The notes: generated by a model not told the origin, from the sequence alone. 64,000 nucleotides of DNA from Pseudomonas fontis (GCF_028656955.1 NZ_JAMDGY010000027.1:1-64000); one strand, 5' to 3'; positions 47,101-55,253 are shown, counted from the stretch's first letter. Program-made: numbers and translations.

Positions 47101-47213
47101 TGGTCAGCCAGGCGCTGACACTGTTCACCACCCCGGTCATATACTTGGCCCTGGAGCGCCTGTTTCACCGGCGCCGGCACGTCGCCGAGACGTCCCGACC
47201 GCTTGCCCATTGA
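44112..47213 (+). CDS. RND multidrug efflux permease (HAE1 type, MdtB/MdtC-like)
   Basis: This 1033-residue trimeric inner-membrane pump has an N-terminal anchor (WCIDRPVATLLLTFALVLLG) and two periplasmic porter domains. TM4 carries the proton-relay Asp pair (GFVVDDAIVVVENI) and TM10 the conserved Lys (GIVKKNGILLIDFAL). These mark the HAE1 drug-efflux branch rather than the CusA metal branch. It forms an operon with the adaptor; no outer-membrane channel gene is adjacent, so a shared TolC/OprM-type channel is assumed. Confidence 0.93.
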   Translation: MNPRGSISAWCIDRPVATLLLTFALVLLGVIAFPRLPIAPLPEADFPTIQVSAQLPGASPETMASSVATPLEVQFSAIPGMTQMTSSSALGSTNLILQFTLDKSIDTAAQEVQAAINTASSTLPQDMPSLPTWRKVNPADSPVLILTVSSAQMPANELSDYAETLLARQLSQIDGVGLINITGQQRPAIRVQAQPEKLAAIGLTLADLRLAIQQTSLNLAKGALYGENSVSTLAANDQLFHPEDYAQLIVSYRDGAPVHLRDVAKVINGAENAYVKAWSGEDQGLNLVVFRQPGANIVETVDRVMAALPRLQGMLPASVQVSVLNDRTQTIRASLHEVEITLLIAVLLVIAVMALFLRQWSATLIVSSVLAVSLIASFALMYLFGFSLNNLTLVAIVIAVGFVVDDAIVVVENIHRHLEAGDSMREAALKGSGEIGFTVISISFSLVAAFIPLLFMGGVVGRLFKEFALTATSTILLSVVVSLTLAPTLCALFMRKPEHPEQHKATFGERLLAGYERLLIKALAHQRLMLGIFGLTLALAVVGYVLIPKGFFPVQDTGFILGTSEAASDVSYPDMIEKHKALARIIEADPAVKALSHAVGVTGSNQTIANGRFWISLKDRSHRDISVSEFIDRIRPKLAQVPGVVLYLRAGQDINLSSGPSRAQYQYVMKSNDGPALNLWAQRLTEKLRANPAFRDLSNDLQLGASVTRIDIDRQAAARFGLTTNDVDQALYDAFGQRQISEFQTETNQYKVILELDARQRGKAESLNYFYLRSPLTNEMVPLAAVAKVAAPSTGPLSISHDGMFPAANLSFNLAPGVALGDAVQILERTQRELGMPASIVGTFQGAAQAFQSSLSSQPWLILGALVAVYIILGVLYESFVHPLTIISTLPSAGLGALILLWLMGQDFTIMGLIGVVLLIGIVKKNGILLIDFALEAQRHHGMSPEEAIHQACITRFRPIIMTTLAALLGAVPLMLGAGTGAELRQPLGIAVVGGLLVSQALTLFTTPVIYLALERLFHRRRHVAETSRPLAH

Positions 47214-47222
47214 GAGCCCACC

Positions 47223-47897
47223 ATGCGCGTGCTGATTATCGAAGACGAACAGAAAACCGCCGACTACCTGCACCGCGGCCTCAGCGAGCAGGGCTTCACG
47301 GTGGACCTGGCGCCAGACGGCATCGAGGGACTGCACCTGGCTCTGGAGAGCGACTATTCGGTGATCGTCCTCGATGTGATGCTGCCGGGCCTGGACGGCT
47401 ATGGCGTGCTGCGCGCCTTGCGCGCACGCAAGCAGACCCCGGTGATCATGCTGACCGCCCGTGAGCGGGTCGAAGACCGTATCCACGGCTTGCGTGAAGG
47501 GGCTGACGATTACCTGGGCAAACCGTTTTCCTTCCTTGAGCTGGTCGCCCGCCTGCAAGCCCTGACCCGGCGCAGTGGCGGCCACGAGCCGGTGCAGATC
47601 CAGGTGGCGGATCTTTGGGTCGACCTGATCAGCCGCAAGGCAACGCGGGCCGGGCAGCGCCTGGAACTGACCGCCAAGGAGTTCTCGCTGCTCAGCGTGC
47701 TGGCCCGGCGCCAGGGCGAGATCCTCTCCAAGACGGCAATTGCCGAGCTGGTCTGGGACATCAATTTCGACAGCGATGCGAATGTCGTCGAAGTGGCGAT
47801 CAAGCGACTGCGCGCCAAGCTTGACGGGCCCTTCGAGAACAAGCTGCTGCATACCATCCGAGGCATGGGTTATGTCCTGGAAAACCGTGCGAACTAA
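47223..47897 (+). CDS. OmpR-family response regulator, heavy-metal (CusR/CopR/IrlR) type
   Basis: This 224-residue protein has a receiver domain with phospho-acceptor Asp51 (LDVMLPGLDGYG) and a C-terminal winged helix (LELTAKEFSLLSVLARRQGEI, NVVEVAIKRLRAKLD). It lies 9 bp after the permease stop, so it probably shares the pump transcript, and overlaps the kinase gene by 26 bp. It most likely controls this operon; the signal is unknown. Confidence 0.93.
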   Translation: MRVLIIEDEQKTADYLHRGLSEQGFTVDLAPDGIEGLHLALESDYSVIVLDVMLPGLDGYGVLRALRARKQTPVIMLTARERVEDRIHGLREGADDYLGKPFSFLELVARLQALTRRSGGHEPVQIQVADLWVDLISRKATRAGQRLELTAKEFSLLSVLARRQGEILSKTAIAELVWDINFDSDANVVEVAIKRLRAKLDGPFENKLLHTIRGMGYVLENRAN

Positions 47898-49254
47898 TTC
47901 CATCGCCCTGCGCCTGAGCGCACTGTTCACCCTGGTGGCGCTGGCGGTGTTCCTGTTGATTGGCGGCGCCCTGTACAAGCAGGTCGACCGCAGCCTGGAC
48001 CTGCTGCCCGCCGCCGAGCTGGATGCGCGCTACAGCGTGTTGGAGTCGGCACTCACCCGCTTCGGTACGCCGGAGCACTGGGTGAAGATCACCAACAAGC
48101 TCAACCTGCTGGGCGAGGAAGACCGGCGCATTCGCTTCTGGGTGGTCAGTGGCGACAGAGGCTACGAGTACGGCACGCCGGATACCGATATCCGCCACTT
48201 TGCCGCCGGCCCGCTGGGCATGCGTGACCTGCGCCTGGCCGACAGCCCTTACCCGTACAAAGTGCTGGTCAGCGAGCTGCCGGCCCTGCAAGGCCGCCCA
48301 CCGCTGCGCTTTCTGATCGGCATCAACACCGAGACCTTCTGGCATACCCAGCACACCCTGCTGATCGCCTTGATCAGCCTGGCGGTGATTGGCGTGCTGC
48401 TGGCGTCGGCGTTGAGTTATTGGGTGGCGCGGATTGGCTTGCGCCCGCTGCTGGCGTTGTCGCAGGAAGCCCAGGAGCTGGCACCGCCGCGCCTGAGCGG
48501 GCGCTTGCGCTTGTCGGCCCTACCGCCGGAGCTTGAGCAGTTCGCGCGGGCGTTCAATGCGGCGCTGGAAAAGGTCGACCAGGCCTACTCGCGGCTGGAG
48601 GCGTTCAACGCCGATGTGGCCCACGAGTTGCGCTCGCCGCTGACCAACCTGATCGGCCAGACCCAGGTCGCGCTGACCCGTGGGCGCAGCGCGGAGCATT
48701 ACTTCGAAGTGCTGCAATCGAACCTGGAGGAACTGGAGCGGCTGCGCAGCATCATCAACGACATGCTGTTCCTGGCCAGCGCCGACCAGGGCAGCAAGGC
48801 CACGGCGCTGACCAGCAGTTCGCTGGCAGAGGAAGTAGCCACCACCCTGGATTACCTGGATTACATCCTCGAAGACGCCCAGGTGCGGGTCGAGGTCAGG
48901 GGCGATGCGCAGGCGCGGATCGAGAAGGCGCAGTTGCGCCGGGCGCTGATCAACCTGCTGAACAATGCGGTGCAGCACACGGCCCCACAGCAGGTGATTC
49001 AGGTGCATATCCACAGCGAGGGGGCCCAGGTGTGCATTGCCATCAGCAACCCGGGGCCGGCGATTGGCGATGAGCACTTGCCCAAGTTGTTCGAGCGGTT
49101 CTACCGCGTGGATGCGGCGCGCAGCAACAGCGGCAGTGGCAACCACGGGCTGGGGCTGGCAATCGTCAAGGCGATTGCGCTGATGCATGGCGGCAGCGTG
49201 TTTGCCCGCAGCCAGGCGGGGGCGAACACCTTCGGGATGCTGTTGCCGGCTTGA
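47872..49254 (+). CDS. Heavy-metal-type sensor histidine kinase (CusS/IrlS family)
   Basis: This 460-residue kinase has two membrane segments (IALRLSALFTLVALAVFLL and, near residue 170, LLIALISLAVIGVLLASAL), a periplasmic sensor between them, then HAMP. The H-box is DVAHELRSPLTNL, the N-box RRALINLLNNAVQHT and the G-box GNHGLGLAIVKAI. The ATG at 47872 lies inside the regulator gene; a GTG at 47887 is the alternative. Confidence 0.92.
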   Translation: MSWKTVRTNSIALRLSALFTLVALAVFLLIGGALYKQVDRSLDLLPAAELDARYSVLESALTRFGTPEHWVKITNKLNLLGEEDRRIRFWVVSGDRGYEYGTPDTDIRHFAAGPLGMRDLRLADSPYPYKVLVSELPALQGRPPLRFLIGINTETFWHTQHTLLIALISLAVIGVLLASALSYWVARIGLRPLLALSQEAQELAPPRLSGRLRLSALPPELEQFARAFNAALEKVDQAYSRLEAFNADVAHELRSPLTNLIGQTQVALTRGRSAEHYFEVLQSNLEELERLRSIINDMLFLASADQGSKATALTSSSLAEEVATTLDYLDYILEDAQVRVEVRGDAQARIEKAQLRRALINLLNNAVQHTAPQQVIQVHIHSEGAQVCIAISNPGPAIGDEHLPKLFERFYRVDAARSNSGSGNHGLGLAIVKAIALMHGGSVFARSQAGANTFGMLLPA

Positions 49255-49276
49255 GCCCAATGAATACCTCTGAAAC

Positions 49277-49374
49277 TGTGGGAGCCGGCCTTGCCGGCGA
49301 TGAGGCCCCAACAGCCACTACCGCCCGTCGGGTTGACCGCGTCGCCTTCATCGCCGGCAAGGCCGGCTCCCACA
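49277..49374. repeat. Inverted pair of REP elements after the efflux operon
   Basis: Two well-conserved 25-bp REP units (49277-49301 and 49350-49374) face each other across 48 bp, just past the kinase stop. Confidence 0.9.
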
Positions 49375-49408
49375 GAAGGGCTGTGACCTGCCTGGCTATT
49401 CCTCTCAT

Positions 49409-49431
49409 ACTATTACCCTACAAGTAATAGT
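49409..49431. promoter_or_regulatory. Perfect inverted repeat, possible operator
   Basis: ACTATTAC (49409-49416) and GTAATAGT (49424-49431) form a perfect 8-bp inverted repeat with a 7-bp spacer, 92 bp before the start of the small exported protein. The geometry fits a dimeric regulator site; the factor is not identified. Confidence 0.4.
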
Positions 49432-49522
49432 GCTTCTCCAAAACCCGACTGTTTCCCCCGGACATTCAGCACTACCGTACGCCCACCAAAACGAAACTTG
49501 CATCGCAAGAAGGTAGCTACAA

Positions 49523-49735
49523 ATGTCCAACAGCATGGGGTTTGCCAGTATTTTTGTTCTGTCGTCCGTATTGCTTTCGCCTCTGGCCATGGCCGAGGAA
49601 TCCCAGGCGTTCGTCGCGCGCAACGCCAGCATCCAGCATGAACGTGAAGTCTTCGCCCAACAAAGCCAGGACCACGCCAAAGCCTCGGAACAGACCGCTT
49701 CGCAGAATTCGCAGAGTGCCGACAAAGACAGCTGA
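49523..49735 (+). CDS. Small exported protein of unknown function
   Basis: This 70-residue protein has a signal peptide (GFASIFVLSSVLLSPLAMAEE, with cleavage likely after AMA near residue 24). The short mature part is hydrophilic and rich in Gln, Ser and Ala (EREVFAQQSQDHAKASEQ). AAGAAGG lies about 9 nt before the ATG. I do not recognise its family. It lies between REP elements and the OprD porin gene. Confidence 0.7.
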   Translation: MSNSMGFASIFVLSSVLLSPLAMAEESQAFVARNASIQHEREVFAQQSQDHAKASEQTASQNSQSADKDS

Positions 49736-49766
49736 AGGCTGCCCGCACTGCCGTTATACTCCCTCG

Positions 49767-49837
49767 ACGCCCGCACAGGTGACTCGCGCACCCGTGCGGT
49801 TGTCTTTCAAAGCCGCTGCTCTTGAGCGGCTTTTTTT
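49767..49837 (+). ncRNA. Candidate small RNA or leader upstream of the OprD-family porin
   Basis: TATACT (49755-49760) could be a -10 element. Downstream, a hairpin of CCGCAC-A-GGTG and CACC-C-GTGCGG (49771-49799) is followed by a Rho-independent terminator. Together they define a transcript of about 70 nt that ends before the porin gene. No good -35 is seen and the family is not recognised. It could equally be the 3' UTR of the small-protein gene or an attenuator for the porin. Confidence 0.45.
49809..49837 (+). terminator. Rho-independent terminator upstream of the porin gene
   Basis: AAAGCCGCT (49809-49817) pairs with AGCGGCTTT (49825-49833) across a 7-nt loop. Seven T run from 49831 to 49837. 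Confidence 0.9.
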
Positions 49838-49939
49838 CGTCTGGCGAAAAGTACCGCTCATGCCATTCGTTACCCCACAAGAAAACACCGTTTCACACAA
49901 TAAAAACTGCCGTACCCCCACCACAAGGAGTTCACACCG

Positions 49940-51274
49940 GTGACCATGGTTTTACGCTTCACCCCCCTGTTCGTTGCACTCGCTGCAACGATGCCCCAGG
50001 CCCAGGCCAATGACGAAGCGCCGGAAGGTTTTGTCGAAGGCTCAAGCCTCAACGTGCTCGCGCGCAACTACTACCTCAACCGCAACCAGCGGCTGCAGGG
50101 CGTGCGCGACAACCGTGAATGGGGACAGGGCTTCATCGGCAAATTCGAGTCGGGCTTCACCCAGGGCACTGTCGGCTTCGGCCTCGACGCCCACGCCATG
50201 CTCGGCCTGAAACTGGACGGCGGTGGCGGTACCGCAGGCTCCAGCATCCTGCCCTACAGCACCACCAGCAAAGAAGGCTACGCCTACGGCAAGGCCCCGG
50301 ACTCGTTCTCCAACGCCGGCGCCGCCGTCAAGCTCAAGGCCTTCGACACCGTGCTCAAGGCCGGTGACCTGTTCCTCACCAACCCGGTGATCGCCGGCGG
50401 TGAGTCGCGCATGCTGCCGCAGACCTTCCGCGGTTTCAGCCTGGCCAACAACAGCATCGAAGGCCTGCTGCTCGAAGGTGGCCAGGCCAGCTTCACCAAG
50501 CTCTACAACCAGAGCGGCCGCCAGCGCATCGGCACCACCTACGGCGCCCTGCCGGATGACCGCGAAAGCCGTCACCTGAACTGGGTCGGCGCAGCCTGGA
50601 CCCCCGCCGAGAACCTCAGCACCAGCCTGTACGGCGCCGAGTTGAAGGACATCTGGAACCAGTACTACTTCGACCTGGACTACACCTGGCAGTTGAGCGA
50701 GTTGGTCAGCCTGAACCCGGGCCTGCACTACTACCATACCCAGGACACCGGCAACGCCCTGCTCGGCAAGATCGACAACAACACCTACAGCCTGCACCTG
50801 GCGCTGAACGTTGGTTATCACAGCGTCACTGCCGTGTACCAGCGGGTCAACGGCAACACCCCGTTCGACTACATCACCCTGGGCGACAGCGTCTACCTCG
50901 ACAACTCGCAGATCTACTCGGACTTCAACGGCCCGAACGAGCGCTCGTGGAAACTCAAGTACACCTATGACTTCGCCGGCCTCGGCATTCCCGGCCTGAG
51001 CACGGCAGTGTCCTACTCGCGTGGTGAAACCGACCTGACCAAGGCCGACCCGAACAGCGCCGGCTACGCCCGCTGGTACAGTGCCGAAGGCCAGAACGCC
51101 CAGCACTGGGAACGCGACGCCGACCTCGCCTACGTGTTCCAGGAAGGCGACTTCAAGGACCTGACCGTACGCCTGCGCTGGGCCACCCACCGTGGCAGCC
51201 AGGGCTACTCGGCGATCGACAACGATGTCGATGAATACCGGGTGATCGTTGATTACCCGGTAAACATCTTCTAA
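49940..51274 (+). CDS. OprD-family outer-membrane porin
   Basis: This 444-residue protein has a signal peptide ending PQAQA (about residue 24). Its OprD-type barrel starts with [19 protein letters not shown] and includes [21 protein letters not shown] and [21 protein letters not shown] near the C terminus, which ends in Phe. OprD/Occ porins take up small carboxylates or basic amino acids. The GTG at 49940 has AAGGAG 9 nt upstream; an ATG two codons later is the alternative. A terminator follows. Confidence 0.92.
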   Translation: MTMVLRFTPLFVALAATMPQAQANDEAPEGFVEGSSLNVLARNYYLNRNQRLQGVRDNREWGQGFIGKFESGFTQGTVGFGLDAHAMLGLKLDGGGGTAGSSILPYSTTSKEGYAYGKAPDSFSNAGAAVKLKAFDTVLKAGDLFLTNPVIAGGESRMLPQTFRGFSLANNSIEGLLLEGGQASFTKLYNQSGRQRIGTTYGALPDDRESRHLNWVGAAWTPAENLSTSLYGAELKDIWNQYYFDLDYTWQLSELVSLNPGLHYYHTQDTGNALLGKIDNNTYSLHLALNVGYHSVTAVYQRVNGNTPFDYITLGDSVYLDNSQIYSDFNGPNERSWKLKYTYDFAGLGIPGLSTAVSYSRGETDLTKADPNSAGYARWYSAEGQNAQHWERDADLAYVFQEGDFKDLTVRLRWATHRGSQGYSAIDNDVDEYRVIVDYPVNIF

Positions 51275-51291
51275 TCGGTACTTGCGTGCAT

Positions 51292-51320
51292 AAAAGAGTC
51301 GGCGCAACGCCGACTCTTTT
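51292..51320 (+). terminator. Terminator after the OprD-family porin
   Basis: AAAAGAGTCGGCG (51292-51304) pairs perfectly with CGCCGACTCTTTT (51308-51320) across a 3-nt loop, 17 bp past the porin stop. Confidence 0.92.
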
Positions 51321-51434
51321 CTGACGTCATTTGTTTCCAGCACTTTTATCAGCATTCACTGTTAAGTAATTCTTGTCCGACAATCCGCCGGCACCTAGAA
51401 TATCGCCGCCGTAATCCGGCCAGAACTCCAACGA

Positions 51435-51503
51435 AAAAGCCCAATACTCGAAATAATCCTGTCCAGTTCCATGGATATGCTTTATTTCGAGTGTTGGGCT
51501 TTT
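51435..51503. repeat. 22-bp inverted repeat between the porin and diguanylate cyclase genes
   Basis: Arms at 51435-51456 and 51482-51503 pair with a single mismatch around a 25-nt loop. The outer ends are AAAAGCCC and GGGCTTTT, so it could terminate transcription in either direction. It stands 115 bp after the porin's own terminator and ends 43 bp before the cyclase start. Confidence 0.75.
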
Positions 51504-51546
51504 GCTCTACTTCCTTTACTCATATCGGTCTGACCATTCTTCGACC

Positions 51547-53040
51547 ATGAACGCGCGCTTTTTGCCTCCGCACAAGAACCTGTACAGGGCCCACCCCGAG
51601 TTGGTCCTGAACCTGTGCAGCTGCGTGGCAGTCATGGCGATTGTCGCGATTGTCACCTTCCTGCTGATGCGCGAACGCGCCAGCGTGGAGCAGTCGGCCG
51701 CGCGTTCGGCGAGCAATATCGCCCAACTGATCGACACCGATATCGAGCGCAATGTCGAACTCTACGACCTGTCCCTGCAAGGGTTGATCTGGGCCGTGCA
51801 GCGCCCGGAGCTGCTCAGCGTGCCGGTGCCGTTGCGCCAGCAGGTGCTGTTCAACCAGGCCTTCACCGCGCCGGTGCGCGGCGACATTCTCTGGCTGGAC
51901 AAGGACGGCAACGTGGTCGCTGACTCCTCCAGCGCCATCCCGCGTACCGCGAACTTCGCCGACACCAAGGTGTTCCAGGGCCACCGCGATAATGCCGACC
52001 TGGGCATGGTCATCAGCCCGCCGTTCAAGGCGCGCCTGGGCGGGCTGGACTGGTGCATCAGTTTCAGCCGGCGCATCGACGGGCCCAACGGCGAGTTTGC
52101 CGGGGTGGCCGCCGGGGCGTTGCGCCTGGGGTATTTCAGTGAGTTGTTCGAGCGCCTGGACATCGGGCGCGACAGCAGCGTGAACCTGATGAACACTGAC
52201 GGCGTGTTGCTGGCCCGCCACCCTACCTATAAGAACGACCCGCTGATTGGCGGCAACTTTGCCAACAAGCCGAACTTCCAGCGCGTGCTGGCTGAAGGTG
52301 ATGGCAGCTTTACCAGCAAATCGAGCCTGGACGGCAAGCACCGGCTGTATACCTTCTCGCGGGTGAGCGACCTGCCCCTGGTCGTGGTGGTGGCCTTGTC
52401 CACCGATGACGTCTACAGCTCGTGGCGCCGTACCGCGCTGGTGGTGAGTGTCGCCACCAGCTTGCTGTGCATCGCGATTCTCTGGCTGACCCTGGCCCTG
52501 GGTCGCGAGTTGCGTCGGCGCCACAGTGCCGAGCAGAACCTTGCGGAACTGGCGGCCACCGACAGCCTGACCGGGCTGGCCAACCGTCGCCAGCTGGACC
52601 AGGTGCTGCGCCGCGAATGGTCGCGGGCCCAGCGCAATAGCCGGCCACTGGCGGTGCTGATGGTCGATGTCGATCACTTCAAGGCATTCAACGAACGGCA
52701 TGGGCATGCCGGCGGCGATGTCGTGCTGCGTCAGGTGGCGGCGGCGATCAGCCGGAGCATTCGCCGGCCAGCGGACCTGGCGGCACGCTATGGCGGGGAG
52801 GAGTTCCTGGTGGTGTTGCCGGAGACCGAACTCAAGGGAGCACAGACCTTGTCGGAGCGCATCCGCAGCAGCATCGAGGCGCTGCCGCCATTCGGCCAGG
52901 ACAGCCAGCCGGTGACCGTGAGCATCGGCATCGGCCTGCATGAGCCGGGGGTGCACGAGGACCTGGCAGCGGTGCTGGGTGATGCCGATGAAGCGCTGTA
53001 CCGGGCCAAGGCCAATGGGCGCAACCGCACAGAGGTTTGA
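51547..53040 (+). CDS. Membrane-bound diguanylate cyclase (sensor-GGDEF)
   Basis: This 497-residue protein has a membrane segment near residues 20-45 and a periplasmic Cache-type sensor region (about 50-290, with FQRVLAEGDGSFTSKSSLDG). A second membrane segment near 300-320 precedes a GGDEF domain with the active motif GGEEF. The inhibitory I-site RPAD lies five residues before it. It should make c-di-GMP from GTP, with product inhibition. The start at 51547 is chosen over an earlier ATG inside the inverted-repeat region, but has no strong ribosome binding site. Confidence 0.92.
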   Translation: MNARFLPPHKNLYRAHPELVLNLCSCVAVMAIVAIVTFLLMRERASVEQSAARSASNIAQLIDTDIERNVELYDLSLQGLIWAVQRPELLSVPVPLRQQVLFNQAFTAPVRGDILWLDKDGNVVADSSSAIPRTANFADTKVFQGHRDNADLGMVISPPFKARLGGLDWCISFSRRIDGPNGEFAGVAAGALRLGYFSELFERLDIGRDSSVNLMNTDGVLLARHPTYKNDPLIGGNFANKPNFQRVLAEGDGSFTSKSSLDGKHRLYTFSRVSDLPLVVVVALSTDDVYSSWRRTALVVSVATSLLCIAILWLTLALGRELRRRHSAEQNLAELAATDSLTGLANRRQLDQVLRREWSRAQRNSRPLAVLMVDVDHFKAFNERHGHAGGDVVLRQVAAAISRSIRRPADLAARYGGEEFLVVLPETELKGAQTLSERIRSSIEALPPFGQDSQPVTVSIGIGLHEPGVHEDLAAVLGDADEALYRAKANGRNRTEV

Positions 53041-53047
53041 TCTCAAC

Positions 53048-53112
53048 AGCATCGCGGGACCCGCCCGCTCCTACAGTTTCCTGTAGGAGCGGGCGGGTCC
53101 CGCGATGCTTTT
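53048..53112. terminator. Perfect 29-bp palindrome between convergent genes
   Basis: Arms at 53048-53076 and 53081-53109 are perfectly complementary with a TTTC loop, and four T follow on the plus strand. The core GTAGGAGCGGGCGGG is a common Pseudomonas REP type. It separates the cyclase gene from the convergent PA2169-family gene and can terminate both. Confidence 0.85.
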
Positions 53113-53120
53113 ATCGAGCG

Positions 53121-53597
53121 TTAGGCACTGGCCCGCGCCGCATTGCGCATCGCCTTGACCTGGTCATGGTTACGCTGCACGCCATGATACTGGCGCTCCA
53201 CCGTGGCGTACACAGCACTGCCCGGCATCATGTTCAGCCGGCTCAATTTCTCCAGCGCCTCCTTGTAGGCCTTCAGCGCGTGGTCCTCACCACGTTCCAC
53301 TTCTTCCAGCACGGCCTTGTCATCCTTGCTGGTGAGCAGGGTTTTCAGGTTGACCCAGGCGCGGTGCAAATCACCGCTGACGCTGGTCGAGGTTTCCGGA
53401 TCGCCACCCAAGGTACGCACATGTTGCTGCAACTCGGCAGCGGCCGAAGCGCACTCGCCAGAGCGTTGCAGGAAGTAGGTTTTCAGCTCGGCACTCTTGG
53501 CATCGTCGGCAGAAGTCTTGAAGCCTTTCTCACCATCCTTGCTGAACTCGATCAGGTCGTTCAGAACCGAAATCACATCTTTATTCGGGTTGGTCAT
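53121..53597 (-). CDS. PA2169-family four-helix-bundle protein (DUF2383)
   Basis: This 158-residue, mostly helical protein has the motif NDLIEFSKDGEKGFKTSADD and a later GEDHALKAYKEALEK, both standard for DUF2383 (ferritin-like fold). Its role is unknown; relatives are often stress-induced. AGGAG lies 8 nt before the ATG at 53597, so the longer frame (six codons earlier) is not used. The upstream region is very AT-rich. Confidence 0.9.
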   Translation of the reverse strand: MTNPNKDVISVLNDLIEFSKDGEKGFKTSADDAKSAELKTYFLQRSGECASAAAELQQHVRTLGGDPETSTSVSGDLHRAWVNLKTLLTSKDDKAVLEEVERGEDHALKAYKEALEKLSRLNMMPGSAVYATVERQYHGVQRNHDQVKAMRNAARASA

Positions 53598-53800
53598 GAT
53601 GATGCTCCTGTGCATGATGAAAGTTGCAATACACCGGAGCAGGCTTCATGCCAGATTTCCACTTGAATAAATAATGATATTTATCAACAAGTTATAAAAA
53701 ATTGAACGATCTGTATGCTTGTTTTATGCATGATCTGTCCTTTGGCCCTCATGCAGATTGCCTGTATCGTCGAGGCTTCTCGATTCAAGTTCTGCATGCC

Positions 53801-54031
53801 ATGACCCCCGAAACACTCGAACTGCTCGTCATCCGCGAAATGCCTTACGGCAAGTACAAAGGCCGGCTGATTGCCGACCTTCCCGGCCACTACCTCAACT
53901 GGTTTGCCCGCCAGGGTTTCCCCAAGGGCGAACTCGGTGGCCTGCTGGCCCTGATGCATGAAGTTGACCACAACGGCCTTGCCGACCTGCTCGTCCCCCT
54001 GCGCAAGAAACATCCACGTCCACGCCCCTGA
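53801..54031 (+). CDS. DUF3820-family small protein
   Basis: This 76-residue protein has the family core MPYGKYKGRLIADLPGHYLNW followed by WFARQGFPKGELGGLLALMHE and a basic tail. DUF3820 is annotated as a putative quorum-sensing-regulated virulence factor in some species; function is unproven. The start at 53801 fits the family; the frame is open to 53702 but without support. It ends 15 bp before the aminotransferase gene and may be co-transcribed with it. Confidence 0.85.
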   Translation: MTPETLELLVIREMPYGKYKGRLIADLPGHYLNWFARQGFPKGELGGLLALMHEVDHNGLADLLVPLRKKHPRPRP

Positions 54032-54046
54032 CTTGCGAGTTCACCG

Positions 54047-55246
54047 ATGACCGACCTGCTCTTGTCCGACCCTTCCACCCTGGCCCGCGACGAGGGCTAC
54101 TGGCAACGGATTGCCGCCCAGTACGACGTCGAGCCAGGTCCGATCAACCTTGAGTACGGTTACTTCGGGCGCATGACCCGTCATGCTGGCGCCACCTACC
54201 AGCAGCACATCGACGCCATCAACCGCTGCAACTCGTTACCGCTGCGCCAGCACTTCGATGACATCGGCAGCGTCGAGATCCGCAACGCGGCGGCCGAGCT
54301 GCTCAACGTGCCGCACGCCAGCGTCGCGCTGACACAAAGCGCCTCCGCGTCGCTGCAAACGCTGATCCGCAACTACAACCGCCTGCAAGCCGGCGACCAG
54401 GTGCTGGTCAGCGACCTGGACTACGACAGCGTGGCCAACGCCATGCGCTGGCTGGCGCGCCAGCGTGGCGCCGAGGTGGTCGAACTCAGCCACCCGCACC
54501 CGGTCACCTACGACAACCTGATGCAAAGCTACCGCGAGGCCTTTGCGCGCAACCCGCGCCTGAAGTTGATGCCGCTGACCCACGTCACCCACCGCACCGG
54601 GCTGGTGATGCCGATCAGGGAGATCGCCGCGCTGGCCCGTGAACACGGCATCGATGTGGTCCTCGATGGTGCCCATGCCCTGGGCCAGATGGAATTCGAC
54701 CTGGAAGCACTGGGCATCGAATTCGCCGGCTACAACCTGCAAAAGTGGATCGGCGCACCGCTGAGCCTTGGCCTGACCTACATCGCCCCCGCGCGGATCG
54801 GCGACATCGACCCGGACATGGCCGACTCGCGCTTTGCCTTGGACGATGTGCGCTCACGCGCCCCCTATGGCACGCCCAACGTACCCGCCTGGCTGACCCT
54901 GCCCACGGTTTTTGCCGAGCACAAGGCAATCGGTGGCGCAGCGGTGAAAGGCGCACGGCTGAGCTACCTGCGCGACCTGTGGGTAAGCCAGGCACGGGAT
55001 ATCGAAGGCATTGAAGTGTTGGTGCCCGATGACCCGCGCCTGTACTGCGGCATCACCTCGTTCAGGTTCACCCGCCATGCCGACCAGGCCGCCATGGTCC
55101 AACGCCTGCTGAACGAGTACAACCTGTTCACCGTGGGCCGCGAAGGCTCCGCCTGCGGCCCGTGCATCCGGGTCACGCCGGGCTTCACCACCACCCCGGC
55201 CGAAGTGCAGCAACTGGTCGACGCCCTGCGTCAACTCAGCCGCTGA
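54047..55246 (+). CDS. Class V PLP-dependent aminotransferase (isopenicillin N epimerase/CsdA-like)
   Basis: This 399-residue enzyme has the PLP-binding lysine in GYNLQKWIGAPLSLG (near residue 233) and the cofactor Asp and His in DVVLDGAHALGQMEFD. The start MTDLLLSDPSTLARDEGYW is followed by INLEYGYFGRMTRHAG. Members include cysteine desulphurases and epimerases; the exact reaction is unknown. It converges with fruA, with 7 bp between the stops. Confidence 0.87.
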   Translation: MTDLLLSDPSTLARDEGYWQRIAAQYDVEPGPINLEYGYFGRMTRHAGATYQQHIDAINRCNSLPLRQHFDDIGSVEIRNAAAELLNVPHASVALTQSASASLQTLIRNYNRLQAGDQVLVSDLDYDSVANAMRWLARQRGAEVVELSHPHPVTYDNLMQSYREAFARNPRLKLMPLTHVTHRTGLVMPIREIAALAREHGIDVVLDGAHALGQMEFDLEALGIEFAGYNLQKWIGAPLSLGLTYIAPARIGDIDPDMADSRFALDDVRSRAPYGTPNVPAWLTLPTVFAEHKAIGGAAVKGARLSYLRDLWVSQARDIEGIEVLVPDDPRLYCGITSFRFTRHADQAAMVQRLLNEYNLFTVGREGSACGPCIRVTPGFTTTPAEVQQLVDALRQLSR

Positions 55247-55253
55247 TCCGCGT

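Noticed and set aside
44022..47978. Open frame of 1318 codons antisense to the RND permease
   Set aside because: The plus-strand permease is a clear full-length RND protein with all motifs. The antisense product is rich in His, Gln and Arg, typical of GC-rich shadows.
53665..53700. Possible Fur box upstream of the PA2169-family gene
   Set aside because: The AT-rich segment matches only about 12 of 19 positions of the Fur consensus, which is not enough in such AT-rich sequence.
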